From contig JALVXV010000017.1 in assembly GCA_027038235.1 (NCBI GenBank), forward strand, positions 1 through 5,043: DNA of 5,043 nt, read 5' to 3'. Every line of letters starts with the position of its first letter. Position 1 is the first letter of the stretch. Under the pieces are notes generated by a model, which was given only the letters and a program-made list of their open reading frames with translations, ran no database searches and was not told where the DNA came from. Positions 1-4,818 of the stretch are shown in pieces. This stretch comes from Campylobacterales bacterium. GTDB taxonomy: Bacteria; Campylobacterota; Campylobacteria; Campylobacterales; JALSKU01. The translations under genes were made by a program, and so were the position numbers.

Positions 1-251
1 ATCCTGCAGGTCTTCACTCTTTGGGAAATAACAACTATATCAATACATCTGCCTCAGGAGATGCCATAGTAGGAACTCCAGGGCTTAATGGTATAGGTGA
101 GATAAGAGAGGGCTTTGTAGAGATGAGCAATGTTCAACTTGTCGAAGAGATGACAGATCTAATAACAGGACAAAGAGCATATGAGGCAAATTCAAAAGCC
201 ATAATAACATCAGACCAAATGCTTCAAACAGTCAATCAGCTTAAGAGATAA
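1..251 (+). CDS. flgG: Flagellar basal-body distal rod protein FlgG, C-terminal part (5' end outside window)
   Basis: FlgG forms the distal rod that passes through the periplasm and joins the motor to the hook. The reading frame is open from base 3 and gives 82 codons before TAA at 249-251. The N-terminal flagellar rod domain lies upstream of the window, so an internal TTG at 21 is not a true start. The visible part begins with PAGLHSLGNN, runs through a glycine-rich stretch with TPGLNGIGEIREGF, and ends in the conserved C-terminal helix: EMSNVQLVEEMTDLITGQRA, then YEANSKAI and DQMLQTVNQLKR. That helix, with SNV..VEE, QRAYE.NSK and DQML, is the family's C-terminal signature and packs into the rod core. 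The LITGQRAYEANSK version resembles Campylobacterota FlgG. FlgF and FlgE share parts of this signature, but the TPG.NG.G..R.GF context favours FlgG. A terminator follows 37 bases downstream, so it is the last gene of its transcript. Confidence 0.93.
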   Translation, partial: PAGLHSLGNNNYINTSASGDAIVGTPGLNGIGEIREGFVEMSNVQLVEEMTDLITGQRAYEANSKAIITSDQMLQTVNQLKR

Positions 252-264
252 TTTGTAACTCATA

Positions 265-278
265 ATTGGTGATTGGTA
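265..278. repeat. Heptanucleotide tandem repeat, 2 copies (ATTGGTG/ATTGGTA)
   Basis: Two adjacent 7-base units differ only at the last base. They lie between the flgG stop and its terminator. Two units alone could arise by chance. The feature is listed because two other intergenic gaps in this window also hold 7-base repeats of different sequence. Confidence 0.45.
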
Positions 279-287
279 GCTAGTAAA

Positions 288-314
288 GGAGCTTTAAAAG
301 CTCCCCTCTTTTTT
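288..314 (+). terminator. Intrinsic terminator after flgG
   Basis: A 7-bp perfect stem, GGAGCTT at 288-294 and AAGCTCC at 298-304, closes a 3-nt loop (TAA). It is followed by a pyrimidine stretch with six T at 309-314. It sits 37 bases after the flgG stop in the right orientation for a Rho-independent terminator. The few C residues between stem and T-run are a mild weakness. Confidence 0.8.
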
Positions 315-352
315 CTAACTTCCACCAAAAAAGTACTATAACCCACCTAAAA

Positions 353-435
353 TATAGCAGTATCAGAGCAACATTAGGAATTAGGGTTGCCATTTAGTCA
401 AGAAAGCAATATGGCATTTCCTAATACTGCTTATA
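353..435. repeat. Compound imperfect inverted repeat, about 80 bp, in the gap between flgG and the toxin gene
   Basis: Three nested arm pairs occur in the correct order. The outer pair is GCAGTAT at 357-363 with ATACTGC at 424-430, flanked by TATA on the left and TTATA on the right. The middle pair is ATTAGGAA at 373-380 with TTCCTAAT at 418-425. The inner pair is TGCCAT at 388-393 with ATGGCA at 411-416, leaving a 17-nt loop. The left arm has an extra 9 to 10 nt between the outer and middle blocks, and an extra 7 nt between the middle and inner blocks. The right arm is nearly contiguous and its outer and middle blocks overlap by two bases. This looks like a palindromic element whose left arm picked up insertions. 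It carries no gene. It could be a MITE- or REP-like mobile repeat, or a structured 3' end for the minus-strand toxin transcript. No clear target-site duplication is visible. Confidence 0.6.
373..386. repeat. Heptanucleotide tandem repeat, 2 copies (ATTAGGA/ATTAGGG)
   Basis: Two adjacent 7-base units differ only at the last base. The first unit doubles as the left middle arm of the inverted repeat around it. The right arm has only one matching unit, so the second unit may be a slippage duplication that created part of the arm asymmetry. Confidence 0.45.
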
Positions 436-443
436 GATAGACT

Positions 444-923
444 TTAAAAACCATAAATCAAATCTTTTAAATCTGAAGATAGCCTAAAATCATTCTCTTC
501 TACCTGTTTAACTATCTTAGTAGCTCTATTTTTAGAAATAATTCCTTTTTCCAAAAGTTTCAAAATTATACCAACAAATCCAATAATCTTAATCTCTAAA
601 GATTTAGCAATCTTTCGCCCTTTTCTCTCATCTATTATCAAAGGTAATTTTAACTTTTTTGCTAATGCAATAGATTCAGACTCTCCCTTGTCTAACCTTT
701 TTATAAGCATCTCATATATTTCATCATGTTTAATAGAGCTTAATTTTAATCTCTTTGATAATATGTAAGAATCAATCTTCTCTTTATGATAAAACTTTTG
801 AGTAATCTCGCTATATACCGCATCACCAATAATTATCTCTTCAAAAAGTTCAAAAAGAAGAGAAAAATTATTTGTATCTAAAAGTGTTATAAGTGTAGAG
901 CTATCCGCAATAATTATCTTCAT
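444..923 (-). CDS. PIN-domain toxin of the DUF3368 type (VapC-like ribonuclease)
   Basis: This 159-aa protein is probably the toxin of a type II toxin-antitoxin pair, a metal-dependent PIN-fold ribonuclease. The sequence opens with MKIIIADSSTLITLL, which places the first catalytic Asp at residue 7. A second acidic position falls at about E39 (VYSEI). The GESESIALAKK motif follows at 80-90, then LPLIIDERKGRKIAKSL at 93-109 with D98. This order (ADSS.LI, GE.EAIALA, L.IDERKGRK.A) is the DUF3368 hallmark. The C-terminal segment, GFVGIILKLLEKGIISK and NDFRLSSDL, is also typical, and the length matches the family. The ATG at 921-923 overlaps the antitoxin stop in an ATGA junction, which implies translational coupling. 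The only purine-rich stretch upstream is about 13 nt away, in the antitoxin coding sequence. All motif residues are present, so the toxin looks intact. The RNA target cannot be read from sequence. Confidence 0.85.
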   Translation of the reverse strand: MKIIIADSSTLITLLDTNNFSLLFELFEEIIIGDAVYSEITQKFYHKEKIDSYILSKRLKLSSIKHDEIYEMLIKRLDKGESESIALAKKLKLPLIIDERKGRKIAKSLEIKIIGFVGIILKLLEKGIISKNRATKIVKQVEENDFRLSSDLKDLIYGF

Positions 924-1249
924 AAATCTTTAAATGCCTCTAACTCATCTTTTACATCTGAAGCACTATAATCAATTACAGGCATATTCATAGAGGCAAA
1001 CATTCTACGAAGTTTATCTTTTCGCACTCCCAAAAACTCTGCTAATTTTCCAAATGAAATTTCACCCTTTTTATACAAATCAAAGTACAAAAGCTCTTTT
1101 ATACTTTGATTAACTATACTATCATCAAGTGGCAAAGTAATACCTATTGGTTTCCCATGTTTGGTTAGAAAAACTGCCTTCCCTTCAGACAGATAAGAGG
1201 TCATAGTCGCTGGATTATTTTTTATATCCCGCAAAGTTATACTTTCCAT
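920..1249 (-). CDS. Antitoxin with Phd-like N-terminus and UPF0175-type C-terminal domain
   Basis: This 109-aa protein is probably the antitoxin that neutralises the PIN toxin and represses its own operon. Residues 1-41 resemble the Phd/YefM DNA-binding fold: TLRDIKNNP at 5-13, an SEGKAVFLTKHGKPIGITLP run at 21-40. In that family this region reads as a short helix, two strands and the phrase 'G.P.G...P'. Residues 49-109 match the UPF0175 pattern: a Y..GEIS..K.AEFLGV helix-turn-helix-like segment (about 59-76), then MNMPVIDYSASDVKDELEAF (87-106). The PVIDY..ED/DL.EDLE tail is the family signature, and UPF0175 proteins are known partners of DUF3368 toxins. The ATG at 1247-1249 is supported by AAGG at 1256-1259 with a 6-nt spacer. 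It is the promoter-proximal gene, as usual for antitoxins. The domain assignment comes from motif reading, not a profile search. Confidence 0.82.
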   Translation of the reverse strand: MESITLRDIKNNPATMTSYLSEGKAVFLTKHGKPIGITLPLDDSIVNQSIKELLYFDLYKKGEISFGKLAEFLGVRKDKLRRMFASMNMPVIDYSASDVKDELEAFKDL

Positions 1250-1255
1250 TTTTAG

Positions 1256-1259
1256 CCTT
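1256..1259 (-). promoter_or_regulatory. Ribosome binding site of the antitoxin gene
   Basis: On the minus strand AAGG lies 6 nt before the ATG at 1249. This spacing supports the annotated start. Confidence 0.6.
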
Positions 1260-1280
1260 TTTAACTACGATTTGCAGGAT

Positions 1281-1309
1281 ATAATAACACATTTATTAAA
1301 AAATGTCAA
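1281..1309 (-). promoter_or_regulatory. Sigma-70 promoter of the toxin-antitoxin operon
   Basis: On the minus strand a perfect -35 TTGACA (1304-1309) is followed by a 17-nt spacer and TATTAT (1281-1286) as the -10. TGT directly precedes the -10, giving an extended -10 (TGn). Transcription would begin at about base 1274, leaving a leader of roughly 25 nt before the antitoxin ATG. It is the best promoter match I found in the window. Confidence 0.8.
1289..1306. promoter_or_regulatory. Candidate operator dyad inside the toxin-antitoxin promoter
   Basis: ACATTT at 1289-1294 and AAATGT at 1301-1306 form a perfect 6-bp dyad with a 6-nt A/T spacer. It lies between the -35 and -10 and overlaps the -35 by three bases, where a bound antitoxin would block RNA polymerase. 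Autoregulation is usual for such operons, but A/T-rich dyads are common by chance in this DNA. The operator role is inferred. Confidence 0.4.
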
Positions 1310-1349
1310 TCTATCTAAAGTACAATGCAAATAGCAATGGAAGAGAGAT

Positions 1350-1715
1350 ATGCTCTATCTTCTTGATACCAATATTATCACACGATTTTTAGTAGGCGAC
1401 CATCAAGAACATTTAGCTAAAAGTATAACAATCTTTAAAGATATAGAGAGTGCTAAACTTCAAGTTGAGATATTGGATGGTGTATTAATGGAAGCTTTTT
1501 TTGTATTGACAAAATTTTATAAACTCCCTAAAAATGAAGTGATTAATGATCTAAAGACTATACTAGCATTTAATGGTGTTGTTAATGTTAATAAACCTAT
1601 TTTATATGAAGCTCTTAGCATTATCCCAAATTTTGCAATAGACTTCATTATATTAGCACTCATCATTGAAGTTATAGGCATTCAAAAAAGTTTCGACTTA
1701 ACACCTTGTAGATAA
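1350..1715 (+). CDS. Degenerate VapC-like PIN-domain protein, probably inactive
   Basis: This 121-aa ORF resembles the VapC group of PIN ribonuclease toxins. It begins LYLLDTNIITRFLVGD, with the first catalytic Asp at D6. It continues through an ILDGVLMEAFFVLTKFYKLP block that carries the second acidic residue at E48, then a helical stretch ending LYEALSII. The C-terminal third departs from the family. Where PIN proteins read IDFVDAL, this one reads IDFIILAL, so the third catalytic Asp is replaced by about I101. The usual SFD-K-D-L...C ending is shortened to SFDLTPCR. GGAAGAGAG at 1339-1347 is a fair ribosome site before the ATG. No intact antitoxin gene lies upstream; the next gene is divergent and belongs to another pair. 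It is translatable but looks like a toxin in decay. Similarity to the fragment that follows suggests two related vapC genes once stood here. Confidence 0.65.
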   Translation: MLYLLDTNIITRFLVGDHQEHLAKSITIFKDIESAKLQVEILDGVLMEAFFVLTKFYKLPKNEVINDLKTILAFNGVVNVNKPILYEALSIIPNFAIDFIILALIIEVIGIQKSFDLTPCR

Positions 1716-1742
1716 GCCTTCAACTTTTTTAAAAACCTCTAA

Positions 1743-1898
1743 TCTTCAAGCATAAGCACTACTACAATAAACTCTATTGCAAAATTTGGGATTATAGAAG
1801 TAAAAAATATTGATTTTGTGGATGCTTTGATTTGTGCAAAAAGTAAGTTGCAGGGATTTGAAAAACTTAGCTTTGATGATGTTTTAGAAGAGTGTTAG
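1743..1898 (+). pseudogene. C-terminal remnant of a second VapC-like PIN protein
   Basis: This open stretch has no ATG start and runs from just after an in-frame TAA (1740-1742) to TAG at 1896-1898. The clear homology starts at about base 1785. It encodes NIDFVDALICAKSKLQGF at 1806-1859 and then EKLSFDDVLEEC, the normal end of a VapC-type PIN domain, including the third catalytic Asp (FVDAL) and the SFD motif. The N-terminal two thirds, with the first Asp and the Glu, are absent. The same C-terminal block occurs in diverged form in the ORF just upstream, with the IDF positions 171 bases apart and in the same frame. They are separated by stops at 1713-1715 and 1740-1742. It is therefore either a leftover of a second gene or a partial duplication. 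It is unlikely to be translated alone. Confidence 0.7.
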
Positions 1899-1980
1899 CT
1901 ATATCGCTAAAAGTTTTAAAGAAATAAGCAAAACAATTTAGGTGTTTGGCTTAAATGTAGCTTTGCTACTATCTTGCACC
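1899..1980. other. Convergent intergenic gap with a small stem-loop
   Basis: This gap lies between the plus-strand PIN remnant and the minus-strand decarboxylase stop. GTAGC at 1957-1961 and GCTAC at 1965-1969 form a 5-bp stem with a 3-nt loop, and GGTG (1941-1944) with CACC (1977-1980) could pair outside it. It might end the dsbA-hemC-ubiD transcript, but no strong T-run follows on either strand, so I do not call it a terminator. Nothing else is recognisable. Confidence 0.3.
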
Positions 1981-3795
1981 CTATATATAAAATCTATCTA
2001 AAAAATTTTCATCTATATCTATAAGCTTTCTATCTATCAAATCTTTTATGACACCCCTATCACAATCAGTATCTTTTGGCCACTGCCTATCATATCCATC
2101 TATTTTATTTTTATTTGTAGCATCTATGCCGATAAACTCCTCTTTGAGATATATATCTCTTTTGGCATCTATATTGTTTACCACTCTCCAAATGAGCATA
2201 TATTTATTATCAATAGAGTTTTTTTCATCATCTATAAATACCAAAAGCTTAGTATGCTCTTTTATGATCTCTAACTTATTATAAAGCTCATAAATAGGTT
2301 TTGTCTTTTTTATCTTTATAACTGTTATAGGGGTTTTAGTATAGGTTTTATACTGCTTTATCTCTGTTATATCTTGTGAAATTTTAGTAACTTTATCAAA
2401 CAACTCTTCATCGCTTATTATGTTTTTTTGGGGGAATTTGACACTATCGCTTGTACAATCAATTCCAAGCTTTCCGCCATAAGCATAGGTAGGACTAGAG
2501 TGGTCTAAAGCATCACAAACACCCTCAGAGATGATGATATTTTCTACACTTACTCTATCTAGTATATAATCACTAAGTTCATCATAATTTTCAAGCGAAG
2601 GTGCATCACTTCCAACAAATATGGCATGTTTTACAAAACTCATCTGCCCTACTCCCCAAAAAGCATGCATAAATTGCTTTGCATGACCTGGATATTTGAC
2701 ATCCATCTTAGCTATTATAAGGTTGTGAAATACACCATTTTCAGGCATTTTATAATCTATCAAATCAGGAGCAGTAGTCTTTAAAAGAGGCAAAAATACC
2801 CTCTCAGTTGCCCATCCCATATATCTATCTTCTAGTGGTGGTTTTCCCACGACTGTAGCTTGATATATAGGCTCTTTTTTGCTAGTTATACAGCTAACAT
2901 CCATCACAGGATATGGCTCCTTTAGTGTATAGTATCCTGTGTGATCTCCAAAAGGTCCCTCTATCTCCATCTTGTTAGGATCTACCCACCCTTCTATGAC
3001 TATATCAACATCTTGTGGTATATAAATTGGATTTGTTAAAGATTTTACAAGGAGTGGATTTTCTTCTTTTATTAGCCCATATAAAAGCAATTCAAACATA
3101 CCATTTGGCATAGGTGCTTGTCCACACCAAATATAAAGAGGATCTCCTCCTATGGCGATAGATACAGGCATTTTCTTATTGGCTTTTTTATATTCATGAA
3201 AAAAATGGGCTGAATCTTTATGTATCTGCCAATGCATACCAAGTCTATTTTTGTCATAAACTTGAAGCCTATACATCCCAAGGTTTTGTTTTGTACCATC
3301 TAGGCTTTGAGTATAAACCTGTCCCATTGTAATAAATGCTCCACCATCTTCAGGCCAAGTTTTTAAAATGGGCAAATCAAAAAGATTTACTTCATTTTCT
3401 TTATAAATTACCTCTTGACATTCGCCTCTTTTGCTACCTCTTTTTGGAAAAACTTTTCTAAGTTCAAAAAGCTTTGCAAACATTTCAATCTTTTTAGCAA
3501 ATCCGATAGGTGGTTTTAAATGCAAAAGCTCTTCAATAAGCTCTGCAACTTCTTGCGGTTTTTTACCAAATATAAGTTCAGTTGCCTTAAAAGAGCCAAA
3601 AACATTCATAAGAACCGGTATATCAAACTTTTTACCAAGCCTTTTTGAGACAACATTAGTAAATAAAAGAGCCTTCGAGTTATCCTTTTTGACTTCAACA
3701 TAAGCTATATGAGCTATCTCAAGATCTATATCAACCTCTTTATCAATCACTCTTAATAAATCATTCTCTTTTAATAGCTCAGTAACTCTTTTCAA
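1981..3795 (-). CDS. UbiD-family prenylated-FMN decarboxylase, probably menaquinone (futalosine pathway) type
   Basis: UbiD enzymes use prenylated FMN and a divalent metal to decarboxylate aromatic acids. This one probably acts on the prenylated naphthoate of the futalosine menaquinone pathway. With the start at 3795 it has 604 residues. Visible motifs are QNLGMYRLQVYDKNRLGMHW at 170-189 (metal-binding Asn171, cofactor-binding MYR), E235 (second metal ligand), EGPFGDHTGYY at 279-289 with the probable acid Asp284, KPPLEDR, and GIDATNK at 556-562. Classic ubiquinone UbiD has RWL where this has HWQ. The roughly 600-aa length also fits the menaquinone type better than the roughly 495-aa E. coli enzyme. 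A longer ORF begins at TTG 3813, but the inner TTG at 3795 has AGGA 6 nt upstream and gives the family-like start MKRVTELLKENDLLRV. The gene follows hemC by 50 bp. The quinone substrate is inferred, and no UbiX partner (the prenyl-FMN maker) is in view. Confidence 0.9.
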   Translation of the reverse strand: MKRVTELLKENDLLRVIDKEVDIDLEIAHIAYVEVKKDNSKALLFTNVVSKRLGKKFDIPVLMNVFGSFKATELIFGKKPQEVAELIEELLHLKPPIGFAKKIEMFAKLFELRKVFPKRGSKRGECQEVIYKENEVNLFDLPILKTWPEDGGAFITMGQVYTQSLDGTKQNLGMYRLQVYDKNRLGMHWQIHKDSAHFFHEYKKANKKMPVSIAIGGDPLYIWCGQAPMPNGMFELLLYGLIKEENPLLVKSLTNPIYIPQDVDIVIEGWVDPNKMEIEGPFGDHTGYYTLKEPYPVMDVSCITSKKEPIYQATVVGKPPLEDRYMGWATERVFLPLLKTTAPDLIDYKMPENGVFHNLIIAKMDVKYPGHAKQFMHAFWGVGQMSFVKHAIFVGSDAPSLENYDELSDYILDRVSVENIIISEGVCDALDHSSPTYAYGGKLGIDCTSDSVKFPQKNIISDEELFDKVTKISQDITEIKQYKTYTKTPITVIKIKKTKPIYELYNKLEIIKEHTKLLVFIDDEKNSIDNKYMLIWRVVNNIDAKRDIYLKEEFIGIDATNKNKIDGYDRQWPKDTDCDRGVIKDLIDRKLIDIDENFLDRFYI

Positions 3796-3801
3796 TTTTA
3801 T

Positions 3802-3805
3802 TCCT
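3802..3805 (-). promoter_or_regulatory. Ribosome binding site that selects the inner TTG start of the decarboxylase
   Basis: On the minus strand AGGA ends 6 nt before the TTG at 3793-3795. The farther TTG at 3811-3813 is preceded only by A/T-rich repeat sequence with no Shine-Dalgarno match. This supports a 604-aa rather than a 610-aa product. Confidence 0.6.
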
Positions 3806-3820
3806 GCACCCAAAATTTTT

Positions 3821-3841
3821 CATTTTTCATTTTTCATTTTT
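3821..3841. repeat. Heptanucleotide tandem repeat, 3 perfect copies (CATTTTT; TGAAAAA-type on the minus strand)
   Basis: Three perfect 7-base units fill most of the 50-bp gap between hemC and the decarboxylase gene. The flanks (TTTTT on one side, AATTC on the other) look like worn further units. On the transcript it would be an unstructured A-rich leader upstream of the decarboxylase ribosome site. Confidence 0.75.
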
Positions 3842-3845
3842 AATT

Positions 3846-4805
3846 CTAAATCCTCTCCGCTCTCTCATCTTTAAATGCTATTTTTTCAGCACCTTTTAAT
3901 ATATCCAAAGCACCATTTTTTATCATATTAAAGGCTAACATATTACCAAGAGTTCCTGCTCTTTGTTTACTTGCTTTTAGTTCATCTATTAAGATATTAG
4001 TTCCATCAGGATAACCTATCATAGCCCTTATAGTAACTTTTTCATCCTCTATAGTTGCATTTACTGCTACAGGAGCAGAACATCCTGCACCAATAGCTCT
4101 TATAAAGTCTCTTTCTTGCTTTGTACAGAGTGCAGTATCAGGATCATTTAGATATGAGGCTATTTCATATAGTTTTTCATTGCCACTAACTACCTCTATA
4201 CCTAAAGATGCCTGTCCCATAGGTGGCAACATTATCGATGTTGGAAGTTTTTGTACATAGGGTATATCTTTTAGTAGATCTAGCCTATGTAAACCTATAT
4301 AAGCCAATACTATTGCATCATACTGACCCTCTTTTAATTTTCTAAGTCTAGTATTTACATTTCCTCTTAAATCTTTCATGATAAGATCATCTCTAAAAGC
4401 CTTTAGTTGCATTCTTCTTCTTAGACTTGTAGTCCCAACTACAGCATTTTTAGGCAACTCTTCAAGACTTTTGTATTTGTGCGATAAAAAAACATCACTT
4501 TGATCCTCTCTTTTTGTAATGGCAATAAGCTCCAATCCCTCAGGTATATATGTCGGTACATCCTTTAAAGAGTGTACTGCCATATCAGCATTGCCTAAAA
4601 GCATCTCATCCTCAAGCTCTTTGGTAAAATGCCCCTTTCCGCCTATCAAAGCTAAAGGCTTGTCAACTATCTTATCACCTTTGCTTGTTATTTTCTTTAA
4701 TTCTATCTTAATAGAGGGAAATTTTTTTTCTATCTTATCTTTGATATAAAATGCTTGCCAAAGAGCCAAATCACTAGCTCTTGTAGCAATGGTTAATTTT
4801 TCCAC
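3846..4805 (-). CDS. hemC: Porphobilinogen deaminase (hydroxymethylbilane synthase)
   Basis: HemC is a cytosolic enzyme that joins four porphobilinogen molecules into linear hydroxymethylbilane, the third shared step of heme and other tetrapyrrole synthesis after 5-aminolevulinate is made. The 319-aa length is normal. The start region LTIATRASDLALWQA is the family N-terminus. Key parts are GGKGHFTKELE (55-65), AVHSLKDVP (76-84) with catalytic Asp82, VGTTSLRRRMQL (123-134) with substrate-binding Arg129 and Arg130, and DLRGNVNTRLRKL (145-157) with Arg147 and Arg153. GAGCSAPVAV (239-248) carries Cys242, which anchors the dipyrromethane cofactor. Every essential residue is present. Translation starts at GTG (4803-4805), preceded by AAGGAG at 4813-4818 with a 7-nt gap. 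The upstream dsbA-like gene ends inside that ribosome site, so the two are probably co-transcribed and coupled. The decarboxylase gene follows. Confidence 0.97.
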   Translation of the reverse strand: MEKLTIATRASDLALWQAFYIKDKIEKKFPSIKIELKKITSKGDKIVDKPLALIGGKGHFTKELEDEMLLGNADMAVHSLKDVPTYIPEGLELIAITKREDQSDVFLSHKYKSLEELPKNAVVGTTSLRRRMQLKAFRDDLIMKDLRGNVNTRLRKLKEGQYDAIVLAYIGLHRLDLLKDIPYVQKLPTSIMLPPMGQASLGIEVVSGNEKLYEIASYLNDPDTALCTKQERDFIRAIGAGCSAPVAVNATIEDEKVTIRAMIGYPDGTNILIDELKASKQRAGTLGNMLAFNMIKNGALDILKGAEKIAFKDERAERI

Positions 4806-4812
4806 TTCTTTA

Positions 4813-4818
4813 CTCCTT
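4813..4818 (-). promoter_or_regulatory. Strong ribosome binding site for hemC, touching the upstream stop codon
   Basis: AAGGAG on the minus strand lies 7 nt before the GTG start. It shares base 4818 with the TGA stop of the preceding gene (4818-4820). It confirms the GTG start and suggests that ribosomes ending the upstream gene can re-initiate on hemC. Confidence 0.75.

Noticed and set aside
21..251. TTG at base 21 as the start of a small separate gene
   Set aside because: The frame stays open to the window edge and the preceding residues (PAGLHS) continue the FlgG pattern, so this is an internal codon.
353..435. The inverted repeat as a standard intrinsic terminator or CRISPR unit
   Set aside because: There is no adjacent strong T-run on either strand, the loop is long, and no regularly spaced direct repeats are present.
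1272..1317. Plus-strand promoter for the PIN ORF at 1350
   Set aside because: TTGCAG at 1272 and TATCTA at 1312 are individually plausible boxes, but no pair at 16-18 nt spacing gives a convincing promoter.
1743..1898. Programmed frameshift or readthrough joining the two PIN ORFs
   Set aside because: They are in the same frame but separated by two stop codons, and the C-terminal block is present in both, so they do not combine into one normal PIN protein.
2048..2284. Plus-strand ORF of 78 codons
   Set aside because: It lies antisense inside the conserved C-terminal region of the UbiD-family gene, has no family resemblance and is rich in Ser, Leu and Ile as expected for a reverse-strand shadow.
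3431..3703. Plus-strand ORF of 90 codons
   Set aside because: Antisense to the N-terminal part of the decarboxylase gene, with no motif and no ribosome site that I can see.
3796..3813. TTG at 3813 as the decarboxylase start
   Set aside because: It has no Shine-Dalgarno sequence, and its six extra residues are unlike the family start. The inner TTG at 3795 has AGGA at good spacing.
4519..4749. Plus-strand ORF of 76 codons
   Set aside because: Antisense to the hemC segment encoding the catalytic Asp loop. The conserved minus-strand protein explains the open frame.
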